From the NCBI RefSeq assembly GCF_011044155.1, contig NZ_CP049056.1, positions 2,852,001-2,916,000 of the forward strand: a stretch of 64,000 nucleotides of DNA, in the 5' to 3' direction. The notes under the pieces are model-generated. The model made no database searches, was not told the origin of the DNA, and saw only the letters and a program-made list of their open reading frames with translations. Shown here in pieces: positions 1 through 8,674 of the stretch; the first letter of the stretch is position 1; the number at the start of each line of letters is the position of its first letter. A program made the position numbers and the translations under genes. This stretch comes from Pikeienuella piscinae. GTDB taxonomy: Bacteria; Pseudomonadota; Alphaproteobacteria; Rhodobacterales; Rhodobacteraceae.

Positions 1-428
1 GTGATCTTGCCGCCCTTCGCCTTGCAGGCGATGCGGCTCATCTCGTAGCGGCTCTCGGGTTCGGTATGGGCGAGGGCGAGGTGAAGGCCGCCGGCGATCA
101 CGTCCTCCAGCATCTCGTCCTTGCCGGCTCCAATCAGCGGCGTCGCGCCGAGAACGCCGGTGGCGAGGAAGGGCTCGACGACAAGACCGGCGCCGAGCGC
201 CTCGAATACCACCATGATGTCTTCGCCGGCGCCGCCGAAACCGCCCGCCTCCTCTGGCAGCAGCGCGCCAATCGCGCCCAGTTCGGCGAAGCGCGCCCAC
301 ATCTCGGGGTCGAACCCGCCCTCCATCGCGGCGGCCTTGTGGCGGGTTTCGATGTCGTATTGCTCACGCACGAAACGGCCGAGCGTGTCGGTCAGCATCT
401 GGCGTTCTTCGGAAAGCGCGAAATCCAT
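1..428 (-). CDS. acyl-CoA dehydrogenase, N-terminal part (runs off the window)
   Basis: The first 142 codons of an acyl-CoA dehydrogenase are visible; the rest lies beyond base 1. The protein opens with MDFALSEERQMLTDTLGRFV, the usual start of the N-terminal helical domain of the family, and continues with a GALLPEEAGGFGG stretch typical of that domain. The family oxidises acyl-CoA to 2-enoyl-CoA with FAD. The ATG at 426-428 lies two bases after the stop of the upstream acyl-CoA dehydrogenase, so the two are almost certainly co-translated and may form a heteromeric enzyme, as paired acyl-CoA dehydrogenases do in steroid and side-chain catabolism (inference). The active-site region is not in the window, so the substrate cannot be judged. 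Confidence 0.88.
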   Translation of the reverse strand, partial: MDFALSEERQMLTDTLGRFVREQYDIETRHKAAAMEGGFDPEMWARFAELGAIGALLPEEAGGFGGAGEDIMVVFEALGAGLVVEPFLATGVLGATPLIGAGKDEMLEDVIAGGLHLALAHTEPESRYEMSRIACKAKGGKI

Positions 429-430
429 GG

Positions 431-1627
431 TTAAAGCCCGAGCCCCATTTTCGAGATGATGTTCTTCTGGATCTCGTTCGAGCCGCCGTAGATCGAGACC
501 TTGCGCATGTTGAAATATTTCGAAGCCTGCCCCATCGCGCCTTCCGGCCCGACCGGCTCCTCGTTCCAGCCCTCGTCGAAGCTTTCCGGAACGAAAGGCA
601 TGGCGTGCGGCCCGAAGGCGCGACGCATGAGATCGGTCAGCTCCTGCCTCACCTCAGTGCCGCGGATCTTCAACATGGAACTCTCGACACCACCCGCAGC
701 GCCGCCTTCCGCCGCCGCGACGGTGCGAAGGTTGAAGATGTCCATCGCCAGCATATCGATCTCGACCTTGCCCATGCGGGCGGCGAAATACGGGTCTTCC
801 CGAAGCGGTTTGCCGTTCGATTTCATCCGCTTCGCCGCGTCTTTCAGATGCTCCATCGCCTGGCGCGAATAGGCGGCGCCGGCGATCCCGGTCCGCTCAT
901 AGGTCAGAAGATATTTTGCGAGCGTCCAGCCCTTGTTCTCTTCGCCGACGAGGTTTTCGGCCGGCACCTTCACATTGGTGAGGAAAACCTCGTTCACCTC
1001 ATGCTCGCCGTCGAGCGTGATGATCGGGCGTACTTCGACGCCGGGCGTGTCCATCGGAATCAGGAGGAAGGAGATTCCCTCCTGCTGTTTGCCGCCCTTC
1101 TGCGTGCGCACCAGACAGAAGATATGATCGGCGATATGGCCGAGCGTGGTCCAGGTCTTCTGACCGTTCACGACGTAATGGTCGCCCTCCCGCACCGCCT
1201 CGGTCTTGAGCGACGCGAGGTCGGAGCCGGAGCCGGGTTCGGAGTAGCCCTGGCACCACCAATGCTCGGAAGTGAGGATCTTCGGCAGATATGTCTTCTT
1301 CTGCTCCTCGGTCCCGAACTTGATTAGGACAGGCGCGAGCATGTTGACCCCGAAAGGGATGATGCGCGGCGCGTTGGCGAAGACGATCTCCTCATGGAAG
1401 ATGTGCGCCTGCACTGGCGTCCACCCCGTTCCGCCATATTCCGCCGGCCAGTGCCAGGCGAGCCAGCCCTTTTTGTTCAGAAGGTCGTGCCACTCGACGA
1501 GATCGGCTTTCGCGAGGCGCTTGCCGCCCGCGACCTTGCCGGCGAGCCGGGGGGAGAGGTTTTCTTCGAGATAGCTCCGCACTTCGTCGCGAAAGGCGTT
1601 CTCTTCGGGCGTGTAGTTCAGATCCAT
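431..1627 (-). CDS. acyl-CoA dehydrogenase
   Basis: A full-length (398 aa) FAD-dependent acyl-CoA dehydrogenase, catalysing the first step of beta-oxidation. Visible signatures are CQGYSEPGSGSDLAS in the middle beta domain (FAD/substrate binding), WTTLGHIADHIF after it, and IYGGSNEIQKNIISK near the C-terminus, the usual helical-domain motif. The start is chosen because AGGAGG lies just upstream of the ATG at 1627. It follows the thiolase gene by 58 bases and precedes a second acyl-CoA dehydrogenase by two bases, in an operon with SDR and MaoC genes. Chain length or ring specificity cannot be read from sequence alone. Confidence 0.93.
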   Translation of the reverse strand: MDLNYTPEENAFRDEVRSYLEENLSPRLAGKVAGGKRLAKADLVEWHDLLNKKGWLAWHWPAEYGGTGWTPVQAHIFHEEIVFANAPRIIPFGVNMLAPVLIKFGTEEQKKTYLPKILTSEHWWCQGYSEPGSGSDLASLKTEAVREGDHYVVNGQKTWTTLGHIADHIFCLVRTQKGGKQQEGISFLLIPMDTPGVEVRPIITLDGEHEVNEVFLTNVKVPAENLVGEENKGWTLAKYLLTYERTGIAGAAYSRQAMEHLKDAAKRMKSNGKPLREDPYFAARMGKVEIDMLAMDIFNLRTVAAAEGGAAGGVESSMLKIRGTEVRQELTDLMRRAFGPHAMPFVPESFDEGWNEEPVGPEGAMGQASKYFNMRKVSIYGGSNEIQKNIISKMGLGL

Positions 1628-1685
1628 CTCGTCCTCCTGATCCGGCGCCGTTCCGGCCGGGGGCCGGAACGGATCGGTTGCCGGG

Positions 1686-2888
1686 TTACGCGACCTCGAA
1701 AAGTCCCGCCGCGCCCATGCCGCCGCCGCAACACATGGTCGAGACGATATACTTGGCGCCGCGGCGTTTTCCCTCGATCAGCGCATGGCCGACCATACGC
1801 GCGCCCGACATGCCATATGGATGCCCGATCGAAATCGCGCCGCCGTCGACATTGAGCTTGTCGTTGTCGATGCCGAGGAAATCGCGGCAATAGAGCACCT
1901 GCACGGCGAAGGCTTCGTTCAGCTCCCAGAGGTCGATGTCGTCCATCTTCAAGCCATTGAGTTTCAGAAGCTTGGGCACCGCGTAGATCGGGCCGATGCC
2001 CATCTCGTCCGGCTCGCAGCCGACCGCGACCACGCCACGGAATATGCCCAGCGGTGAAAGCCCGCGCCGCTCGGCCTCCTTCGCCTCCATCACCACCGCG
2101 GCCGAAGCGCCGTCGGAAAGCTGCGAGGCGTTGCCGGCGGTAATGTGTTTACCTTCCTTGATGACCATGCCGTCCTTGAAGACGGGCTTCAGGCCGTTCA
2201 ACCCTTCGAGCGTGGTGGAGGGGCGGTTGCCCTCGTCCTTCTCCAGCGTCACCTCGCGGTCGAGAATTTCGCCTGTCTCCTTGTTCTGGAACTTCATCAC
2301 CGTGGTCATCGGGGCGATCTCGTGGTCGAACCGACCAGCCTCTTGCGCCGCCGCGGTGCGCATCTGGCTCTGATACGCGTATTCGTCCTGCGCTGCGCGG
2401 CTGATCCCGTAACGCTCGCCGACCGTCTCGGCCGTCTCCAGCATCGACATGTAGAGCGCCGGAAGCCGCTGCATCAGCTCGGGGTCGGCGATGTTGTCAC
2501 GCCGCTGATGCTCGTTCTGCACCAGGGAGATGCTCTCGCCGCCGCCGCCGACGGCGATCTGGACCCCGTCGGAGATGATCGACTTCGCCGCCGAGGCGAT
2601 CGCCATCATGCCTGAAGAACACTGCCGGTCGATGGTCATGCCGGCGACTGAAACCGGCAGCCCGGCGCGCATCGCGGCCTGCCGGCCGAAATTCATGCCC
2701 GACGATCCCTGTGTCAGGGCATTGCCCATGATGCAGTCCTCGACCTCGCCCGGCTCGATTCCTGCGCGCTCCACGGCATGCTTGATCGCGTGCCCGCCGA
2801 GCGCCTGCGCCGTGGTGGCGTTGAAGGCGCCGCGATACGCCTTGCCGATCGGCGTGCGGGCGGTGGATACGATGACGGCTTCTCTCAT
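1686..2888 (-). CDS. acetyl-CoA acyltransferase (thiolase)
   Basis: A 400-aa thiolase. Acyl-enzyme Cys90 lies in DRQCSSG, the active-site His in [11 protein letters not shown], and the second catalytic Cys in the C-terminal [10 protein letters not shown]. The degradative family cleaves 3-oxoacyl-CoA with CoA to acetyl-CoA and a shortened acyl-CoA. The start is taken at [13 protein letters not shown], the canonical thiolase N-terminus, preceded by AAAGGAG at a good distance; a longer reading from 2909 adds seven residues without support. It sits four bases after the SDR gene, so the two are coupled. The neighbours point to degradation rather than polyhydroxyalkanoate synthesis. Confidence 0.94.
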   Translation of the reverse strand: MREAVIVSTARTPIGKAYRGAFNATTAQALGGHAIKHAVERAGIEPGEVEDCIMGNALTQGSSGMNFGRQAAMRAGLPVSVAGMTIDRQCSSGMMAIASAAKSIISDGVQIAVGGGGESISLVQNEHQRRDNIADPELMQRLPALYMSMLETAETVGERYGISRAAQDEYAYQSQMRTAAAQEAGRFDHEIAPMTTVMKFQNKETGEILDREVTLEKDEGNRPSTTLEGLNGLKPVFKDGMVIKEGKHITAGNASQLSDGASAAVVMEAKEAERRGLSPLGIFRGVVAVGCEPDEMGIGPIYAVPKLLKLNGLKMDDIDLWELNEAFAVQVLYCRDFLGIDNDKLNVDGGAISIGHPYGMSGARMVGHALIEGKRRGAKYIVSTMCCGGGMGAAGLFEVA

Positions 2889-2892
2889 GGGG

Positions 2893-3810
2893 TCACTCCT
2901 TTGCGCCATGGGCCGCGACGGCCTTATCGGCGTATTTCCGGGTTTGTTCGAACGCGCCTTCGAGGGCTTTGGCGCCGTCCATGCTGCTGATCTCTTCGAA
3001 ATGCGCGGCGACGCCTTCGGGTGAAAGTTCGTCGCCGGTCAGGATGACTCCCTCCGTCTCGTGGAGCCAGGTGCGGGCGAAGCATCCGCCGCCGGCGCAG
3101 AGGATGGTCCGCTTCGGTCCCTCCTTCGAGGCGAGGAAAAGCACGCCCGGCGAAATCGACTCCGGCGTGAGCAGGTCTTTCGCGGCGCCTGAAAACAGCT
3201 CCTCCGTCATCCGCGTCACCGCGGTCGGTGAAAGCGTGTTGACCCTGATGTCGTATTTCTCGCCCTCGATCTGCAGGACGTTCATCAGCCCGATCATGCC
3301 GGTTTTCGCGGCGCCGTAGTTCGCCTGGCCGAAATTCCCGTACATGCCGGAGGACGAGGTGGTGAAGACGATACGGCCATATTCCTGCGCGCGCATGATC
3401 GGCCAGACGGCGTGGGCGCAATTGGCCGAGCCCATGAGATGCACGTTCAGCACCTTGATGAAATCCGCGATCTCCATCTTGGCGAAGCTCTTGTCGCGCA
3501 GGATGCCGGCGTTTGCGACAAGCACGTCGATCCGACCCCATTTCGCCACCGCCTGGTCGGCCATCATCTTGACGGCGTCGTAGTCCGATACATCGGCGTC
3601 GTTGGCGATCGCTTCGCCGCCGGCCGCCACGATCTCCGCGACCACCGCGTCGGCCGCGGAGGTGGAGCCGCCCGTGCCGTCGCGCGCGCCGCCAAAATCG
3701 TTGACCACGACCTTAGCGCCGCGCGCCGCGAACTGCAGCGCGTGGCTGCGGCCGAGCCCCGCGCCGGCGCCCGTCACGATAACGACCTGATCCTTGAAAC
3801 TGATGCTCAT
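2893..3810 (-). CDS. SDR family 3-hydroxyacyl-CoA dehydrogenase-like protein
   Basis: A 305-aa classical short-chain dehydrogenase. TGAGAGLG (residues 13-20) binds the nucleotide, NAG follows near residue 98, a Ser-rich strand precedes the YGAAK catalytic Tyr/Lys motif, and a C-terminal extension of about 60 residues is longer than in minimal SDRs. The pattern is that of the dehydrogenase domain of multifunctional enzyme type 2 (HSD17B4), which acts on (3R)-hydroxyacyl-CoA. The ATG overlaps the stop of the MaoC gene as ATGA. With the MaoC-type hydratase next door the pair would be a split MFE-2 (inference). Confidence 0.88.
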   Translation of the reverse strand: MSISFKDQVVIVTGAGAGLGRSHALQFAARGAKVVVNDFGGARDGTGGSTSAADAVVAEIVAAGGEAIANDADVSDYDAVKMMADQAVAKWGRIDVLVANAGILRDKSFAKMEIADFIKVLNVHLMGSANCAHAVWPIMRAQEYGRIVFTTSSSGMYGNFGQANYGAAKTGMIGLMNVLQIEGEKYDIRVNTLSPTAVTRMTEELFSGAAKDLLTPESISPGVLFLASKEGPKRTILCAGGGCFARTWLHETEGVILTGDELSPEGVAAHFEEISSMDGAKALEGAFEQTRKYADKAVAAHGAKE

Positions 3811-4283
3811 GCCTTCTCCAGATAGACGCGCCCGATCCACTCCGCAATCAGCGCGGGTTTTTCCTCGCCCTCGATCTCCACCGTCACGTTCTGGCGGTAG
3901 GTGGCCTCGCCGGGGACGCTTTCGTCGAGTTTGGCGAGGGTGAAGCGACCGCGGACACGTTTGCCGGACCGGACCGGTGAAAGGAACCGAACCCGGTCGA
4001 AGCCGTAGTTCACCCCCATTGTCACGCCGTTCAGCGACGGACCGGCCTCATAGACCATGGTCGAGAGCAGAGAGAGGGTGAGAAAGCCATGCGCGATGGT
4101 TCCACCGAAGGGCGTTTCCGCCGCCTTCACCGGGTCGACATGGATGAACTGGTGATCGTCGGTGATCTCGGCGAACCCGTCGATCATGGATTGGTTCACC
4201 TCGATCCAGCGAGATACGCCGATCTCTGACCCTATCAAAGCGCGAAGTTCGGCGAGCGAGCGCTTAGCCTTGAAACCCATCAT
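3807..4283 (-). CDS. MaoC family dehydratase
   Basis: A 158-aa single-hotdog MaoC-type enoyl-CoA hydratase. The catalytic Asp/His region is visible as DDHQFIHVDPVKA followed by FGGTIAHGFLTLS, the hydratase signature. These enzymes add water to 2-enoyl-CoA to give (R)-3-hydroxyacyl-CoA. Two adjacent ATGs (4283 and 4280) follow GGAGGG directly, so the exact start is uncertain by one codon; a longer open frame to 4460 is Arg-rich and unsupported. It is the first gene of the minus-strand operon and is divergent from the radical SAM unit. Confidence 0.9.
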   Translation of the reverse strand: MMGFKAKRSLAELRALIGSEIGVSRWIEVNQSMIDGFAEITDDHQFIHVDPVKAAETPFGGTIAHGFLTLSLLSTMVYEAGPSLNGVTMGVNYGFDRVRFLSPVRSGKRVRGRFTLAKLDESVPGEATYRQNVTVEIEGEEKPALIAEWIGRVYLEKA

Positions 4284-4560
4284 CCCTCCGAATCCCGCGC
4301 CGGTTCGTAGTCGCGTGCGCGCGCATATTGACAGGAGAGATGCAAGGTGACGCAACCGCAAAGTGCCAGCCGCGCCGCGTTGTCCTGACATATGTCCGCC
4401 ATTTGCGCCGATGCGCTGCGCCGTCACGCGGATTTGACGTCGAATTTCGCGGGAATTCACGCGCCCGAGCGCCCCGCGTCACGCAGCGCGCACGGACGGG
4501 ACGCTATCACTCCTCTGCCGGAGATTGTGGGTCCGGCGGTCACTTGAAAGGAGCATGACC
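4284..4560. promoter_or_regulatory. divergent intergenic region with palindrome GACATATGTC
   Basis: This 277-base gap separates the MaoC operon (minus) from the peptide/radical SAM pair (plus) and must hold both promoters. It contains a perfect 10-base palindrome, GACATATGTC, at 4387-4396, which could be an operator. No convincing -35/-10 pair or gene was found. AAAGGAG at about 4547-4553 is the ribosome binding site for the plus-strand gene. Confidence 0.4.
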
Positions 4561-4881
4561 ATGGAGCCGACTTCAGCCAAGGAGCTTCAGAAAGCGTTCG
4601 CCACGCGTTTGGCGCGCCACAAGATCAGCGACGACGTCATCTCGAAGGTCGCCGAGCGCGTCGCCAAGAACGGCCTCAAGGTCGGCGGCGTCGATTTCTG
4701 CCCATACGGGATCTGCATCGACTATTTCGTCGACCGGAGTTTTTCGATCGATGAATTCGTGCGCGACGAGAAATTCCGCGTCGTGAAGCTGTTCCCCTAC
4801 GGCATCCTTGTCGACGACCTGTTCCGGGTGCAGGTCGAGATGCACGCGCCGGAACTGGCGGAATACGGTCTGCGCGGATGA
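4561..4881 (+). CDS. candidate radical SAM-modified peptide/protein precursor with repeated PYG motifs
   Basis: A 106-aa protein I do not recognise as a named family. Residues 5-38 look like an amphipathic helical leader rich in Lys/Arg. Two imperfect repeats follow: VDFCPYGICIDYF (residues 44-56) and VKLFPYGILVDDLF (75-88), each centred on PYG-I followed by an acidic patch. A third Tyr-Gly, in AEYGLRG, ends the protein. The repeat cores flank Cys47 and Cys52 in the first copy only. The start is set at 4561, because AAAGGAG lies seven bases upstream; the ATG at 4555 is too close to it. The stop overlaps the start of the radical SAM gene as ATGA. Small size, repeats and coupling to a radical SAM enzyme suggest a RiPP-like substrate (inference). 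X-Tyr-Gly is the motif from which known splicease radical SAM enzymes (PlpX/PcpX) remove tyramine, but homology was not tested. Confidence 0.7.
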   Translation: MEPTSAKELQKAFATRLARHKISDDVISKVAERVAKNGLKVGGVDFCPYGICIDYFVDRSFSIDEFVRDEKFRVVKLFPYGILVDDLFRVQVEMHAPELAEYGLRG

Positions 4882-5930
4882 CCTGTCCGACCGCGCCTGA
4901 AGGACGGGTGCGGTCAGGCTTCCTGCCTGACCGCACGGTCCATTTGCACCCGCTCCGCCGCTGCAATCTCGCTTGCAGGCATTGCTATTCGCTGTCTTCC
5001 CCCAGGGCGCGCGACATCCTGTCGATGGAGGTTCTGACCCCGGCGCTGAGATCCCTTTACGACGAGGGTTATGAAGTCTTGAGCCTCTCGGGAGGGGAGC
5101 CGATGCTCTATCCCGAACTCGAAGCGCTGACCCGATACGCCAGGGAGCTGGGTTTTCGCATCGTCGGCATCACCAACGGCTTTCGCGTCACACCGCGTTT
5201 CGATCACCTGCTGGACTGTTTCGACGGGCTCGCGGTCAGCTTCGATGGAATGGGCGCGACGCACGATCATGTCAGGGGCTCGCCGAGAGCGTTCGACATG
5301 GCGAAAGCGGCGCTTCGGCGTCTCGCCGAGATTGGCAAACCCGCCGCGGCGGCCTTCACCGTGTCGCGTGACTCGTTGCCCGAGATCCCCGAATTCGTCG
5401 AGATGGCGGCGGCGCATGACGTGCGCGCCGTGCAGCTTCGCCCGCTGGTCATGGCGGGACGCGCGCCCGTCGCCTACGCCGATCCGGCGTTGAGCGTCGC
5501 CGACATGGGCCGGCTCTGGCTGATCGGGCGCGCGCTCGCCGCGGCGTATGAGGGACGGCTTTCCGTGCATGTCGATCTCGCCCATGCGCGGGCGATCGTC
5601 GCCGATGACGCCGCGTGGCGCGGGATGCTGAGCGAGAGCGCGCGGCTCTCGGATATCGTCAATCCGATCGTCGTGACGCCCGACGGCGTGCTGAAACCCT
5701 TCACATTCGATTTTCCGGCGGCGTTCGATCTCGGACGCATAGAGGATCTGACGGACGGCGGAGAGGCCGGGATTCGCGTCGCGGCGCGGCCGCTGAAGGG
5801 CCTCCTTGCGGCTCAACTCGCCGATCTTCGACGGCGCGAGGAGTTCATCGACTGGTTCGCGCATTGCCGCGACTTCGCCGCAGCTCTCGGCGGCGTGGTC
5901 AGATATTCGCCGGCTGCGCCATGCCGATGA
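4878..5930 (+). CDS. radical SAM protein with cysteine-poor SPASM-like C-terminus
   Basis: A 350-aa radical SAM enzyme. Cys29, Cys33 and Cys36 in RRCNLACRHC bind the [4Fe-4S] cluster; SGGEP (residues 71-75) contacts SAM; ITNGF and LAVSFDG follow as expected for the partial TIM barrel. The architecture resembles peptide-modifying SPASM enzymes: QLRPLVMAGRA (186-196) and TPDGVLKPF (267-275) then LGRIEDL sit where SPASM proteins carry PDG-x-x-x-PC and LGN. Here the position of the usual Cys is Phe275, and only Cys330 and Cys349 remain in the last third, so an auxiliary cluster seems unlikely. It overlaps the small protein gene by four bases with no separate ribosome binding site, which implies coupled translation. 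Its 3' end overlaps fabI on the other strand by 32 bases. No peptidase or exporter gene is adjacent. Confidence 0.85.
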   Translation: MTCPTAPEGRVRSGFLPDRTVHLHPLRRCNLACRHCYSLSSPRARDILSMEVLTPALRSLYDEGYEVLSLSGGEPMLYPELEALTRYARELGFRIVGITNGFRVTPRFDHLLDCFDGLAVSFDGMGATHDHVRGSPRAFDMAKAALRRLAEIGKPAAAAFTVSRDSLPEIPEFVEMAAAHDVRAVQLRPLVMAGRAPVAYADPALSVADMGRLWLIGRALAAAYEGRLSVHVDLAHARAIVADDAAWRGMLSESARLSDIVNPIVVTPDGVLKPFTFDFPAAFDLGRIEDLTDGGEAGIRVAARPLKGLLAAQLADLRRREEFIDWFAHCRDFAAALGGVVRYSPAAPCR

Positions 5931-6687
5931 CATGGTAGCCGCCATCGACGAAAATCACGTCCCCGGTCGTGCCGGCGCCGAGATCGGACAGAAGATAGAG
6001 CGCGGCGCCGCCGACATGCTCCAGCGTCGCGTTGTGACGGAGGGGCGCGTTCTCTTCCGTGGTCTTGTAGACCCGCCTCGCGCCGCCAATGGCGGACCCG
6101 GCGAGCGTGCGCATCGGGCCGGGGCTGATGGCGTTGACCCTGACGCCCGCCGGGCCGAAATCATTCGCGAGATAGCGGACCGAAGCCTCGAGCGCAGCCT
6201 TGGCCACGCCCATCACGTTATAATTTGGCATCACGCGCTGCGCGCCGAGATAGGTCATGGTTATGATCGACCCGCCATCCGGCATCAGCGCCGCCGCGCG
6301 GCGTGAGACGTCGACCAGCGAATAGCAGGAGACCTCTAGCGAACGGAGGAAATTATCGCGGCTGGTGTCTGCGTAGCGGCCCGTGAGCTCGTTCCTGTCG
6401 GAGTAGGCGATCGCATGGACGAGGAAATCGAGTCCCCCCCATTCCGACTCGATCCGCTCGAAAGCCTCATCCATCGAGGCGCCGTCGGTGACGTCGACAT
6501 TGACCAGGAAGTCGGAGCCGACGCTCTCGGCGAGAGGCGTCACGCGGCGCCCGAAAGACTCCCCCTGATAGGAGAACCCGAGCGTCGCGCCCTCGGCCGC
6601 GAGCGTCCGGGCGACGCCCCAGGCGATGGAGTGGTCGTTGGCGACGCCCATCACCAGCCCGCGCTTCCCTTTCATCAGATCAGCCAT
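5899..6687 (-). CDS. fabI: enoyl-[acyl-carrier-protein] reductase (NADH)
   Basis: A 262-aa FabI. It reduces trans-2-enoyl-ACP in the last step of each fatty acid elongation round. The FabI-type nucleotide site is [17 protein letters not shown] near the N-terminus, and the catalytic pair is Tyr and Lys in YNVMGVAK, with the second Tyr in MTYLGAQ. It overlaps the end of fabB by eight bases and belongs to fabA-fabB-fabI. FabI is the usual target of triclosan-type inhibitors. Confidence 0.95.
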   Translation of the reverse strand: MADLMKGKRGLVMGVANDHSIAWGVARTLAAEGATLGFSYQGESFGRRVTPLAESVGSDFLVNVDVTDGASMDEAFERIESEWGGLDFLVHAIAYSDRNELTGRYADTSRDNFLRSLEVSCYSLVDVSRRAAALMPDGGSIITMTYLGAQRVMPNYNVMGVAKAALEASVRYLANDFGPAGVRVNAISPGPMRTLAGSAIGGARRVYKTTEENAPLRHNATLEHVGGAALYLLSDLGAGTTGDVIFVDGGYHVIGMAQPANI

Positions 6688-7909
6688 GATAGCGGCTCAG
6701 CAGCAACGTGGCGTTGGTGCCGCCGAAACCGAAACTGTTTGACATCACCGTGTCCAGTCCGGCGCCGTCCACGCGCTCCGTCGCGACCTCGCCGGGGCGG
6801 ATCGCGGGGTCGAGCGTCTCGATATTGGCCGATGCGGTGATGAAATCGTCCTGAAGCATCAGAAGACAATAGATCGCCTCCTGCACTCCGGTCGCGCCCT
6901 GCGAATGGCCGGTCAGCGATTTTGTCGAACTGATCGGTGGGGTCTTTCCCTCTCCGAAGAGCCGGCGCACGGCCTCAATCTCGGGAATGTCGCCGACCGG
7001 CGTCGAGGTGCCGTGCGCGTTGATATAGTCGACGGCGCGCTTTTCGGTCATCGAGCCGATGGCGAGCCGCATGCAGCGTTCGCCGCCCTCGCCCGATGGC
7101 GCGACCATGTCGTGACCGTCGGAAGTGGCGGCGTAACCCGTCACCTCGCCATAGATCTTCGCGCCCCTCGCCTTCGCGTGCTCCAGTTCCTCCAGCACCA
7201 CGACTCCGCCGCCGCCGGCGATGACGAAACCGTCGCGCGCCGCGTCGAACGCGCGCGATGCTTTCTCCGGCGTGTCGTTATACTTGGAACTCAGCGCCCC
7301 CATCGCGTCGAAAAGGCAGGAGAGGGTCCAGTCCAGCTCCTCGCCGCCGCCGGCGAAGACGATATCCTGCTTGCCCCATTGAATCTGCTCGACGCCGTTG
7401 CCGATGCAATGCGCCGAGGTCGAACAGGCCGAGGTGATCGAATAGTTGATCCCCTTGATGCCGAAAGGCGTGGCGAGGCAGGCGGAGTTCGTGGACGACA
7501 TGCAGCGCGTGACCATGAACGGCCCCATCCGCTTTGGCGCCCCCTTCTCCAGCACGATCTGATGCGCGGCGAAAAGGTTCTTGGTGGAAGGACCGCCGGA
7601 GCCCATGACGAGGCCGGTCCGCTCATTGGAGACGTCGCCCTTCTCCAGCCCGCTATCGGCGATCGCCTGCTCCATGGCGATGTAGTTATAGGCCGCGCCG
7701 TCGCCCATGAAGCGAAGCTGGCGCTTGTCGACATGGTCGGCGATCACGATATCCGGCCGGCCTTCGACATGGCTGCGAAACCCGCGTTCGGCGTATTCCG
7801 GCGCGAAGGATATGCCGGAGCGGCCCTCCTTCAGCGACGCGGTCACAGTCTCCGCGTCCGTTCCGATCGAAGAAACGATACCGATCCCGGTGATCACGAC
7901 GCGACGCAT
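6680..7909 (-). CDS. fabB: 3-oxoacyl-[acyl-carrier-protein] synthase I
   Basis: A 409-aa condensing enzyme. The Cys-His-His triad is in [23 protein letters not shown] and GHSQGATGV. FabB elongates the cis-3-decenoyl-ACP made by FabA and so commits carbon to unsaturated fatty acids. Assignment to FabB rather than FabF rests on the fabA-fabB-fabI order. AAGGAG precedes the ATG at 7909. The gene lies 27 bases after fabA and runs into fabI. Confidence 0.95.
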   Translation of the reverse strand: MRRVVITGIGIVSSIGTDAETVTASLKEGRSGISFAPEYAERGFRSHVEGRPDIVIADHVDKRQLRFMGDGAAYNYIAMEQAIADSGLEKGDVSNERTGLVMGSGGPSTKNLFAAHQIVLEKGAPKRMGPFMVTRCMSSTNSACLATPFGIKGINYSITSACSTSAHCIGNGVEQIQWGKQDIVFAGGGEELDWTLSCLFDAMGALSSKYNDTPEKASRAFDAARDGFVIAGGGGVVVLEELEHAKARGAKIYGEVTGYAATSDGHDMVAPSGEGGERCMRLAIGSMTEKRAVDYINAHGTSTPVGDIPEIEAVRRLFGEGKTPPISSTKSLTGHSQGATGVQEAIYCLLMLQDDFITASANIETLDPAIRPGEVATERVDGAGLDTVMSNSFGFGGTNATLLLSRYHG

Positions 7910-7936
7910 CGGCGTCTCCTTCCGCGCGGCCGGCCG

Positions 7937-8455
7937 TCAGGCCGCCGCTTCATCGGTGAACAGGCCGACACGCATGTCGGCGCTCGTGTAGATCGTCTCG
8001 CCGTCGGCCTCCATCACGCCGTTGGCGATGCCGAGCTTCAGCTTGCGGTCGATTATCCGCCGGAAGTCCACCGTGTAGCGGATGAGCTTCACCGCAGGCG
8101 TGACCATGCCGGAGAACTTCACTTCGCCGACGCCGAGGGCGCGGCCGCGCCCCTGAAGCCCCTTCCAGCCGAGGAAGAACCCGGTGAGTTGCCAGAGCGC
8201 GTCGAGGCCGAGGCAACCCGGCATCACCGGATCGCCAAGGAAATGGCACTTGAAGAACCAGGCGTCGGGCTTCACGTCGAATTCAGCGACGATCTTGCCC
8301 TTGCCATGCGCGCCGCCATCCGGCTCGATAGCGGTGATCCGGTCCATCATCAGCATCGGCGGCGCTGGAAGTTGCGGATTGCCGGGGCCGAACAATTCAC
8401 CCCGCGCGCACGCCATCAACCCGTCGAAATCATAGCTGCTTGCGCGTTCGGCCAT
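7937..8455 (-). CDS. fabA: 3-hydroxydecanoyl-[acyl-carrier-protein] dehydratase/isomerase
   Basis: A 172-aa FabA. The catalytic His is in [19 protein letters not shown], which also contains the Asp of the active site and is diagnostic of FabA rather than FabZ. It dehydrates 3-hydroxydecanoyl-ACP and isomerises the trans-2 to the cis-3 double bond, the branch point for unsaturated fatty acids. It is the first gene of the operon with fabB and fabI and is divergent from irr. Confidence 0.96.
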   Translation of the reverse strand: MAERASSYDFDGLMACARGELFGPGNPQLPAPPMLMMDRITAIEPDGGAHGKGKIVAEFDVKPDAWFFKCHFLGDPVMPGCLGLDALWQLTGFFLGWKGLQGRGRALGVGEVKFSGMVTPAVKLIRYTVDFRRIIDRKLKLGIANGVMEADGETIYTSADMRVGLFTDEAAA

Positions 8456-8674
8456 GCAGTGGTCCCCTGAAACTGTCGCGCCAGATTGAGTACGACCTGA
8501 CCCAGATTTGTCCCTATCATCGCCACGCCGGGGCGCGCAAGCGCCGGAGCGGGCGCGCGGTGAGCGGCGTGCGCTGGGCGCGCGCGGCCCCCCACCATTT
8601 GGCGCCTATGGTAAAAAGGCTGGTTTTATGTTTTTCTCCGGTTGGATAGACGTAGGAACATCCTCGAAACGCTC
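8456..8674. promoter_or_regulatory. fabA/irr divergent promoter region
   Basis: This 219-base gap lies between two divergent genes. An AT-richer segment at about 8606-8640 (TATGGTAAAAAGG and TTTTATGTTTTTC) just upstream of irr is the likeliest promoter zone for that gene. I looked for an iron-control element of the TTTAGAA-N-TTCTAAA type and did not see one. Confidence 0.35.
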
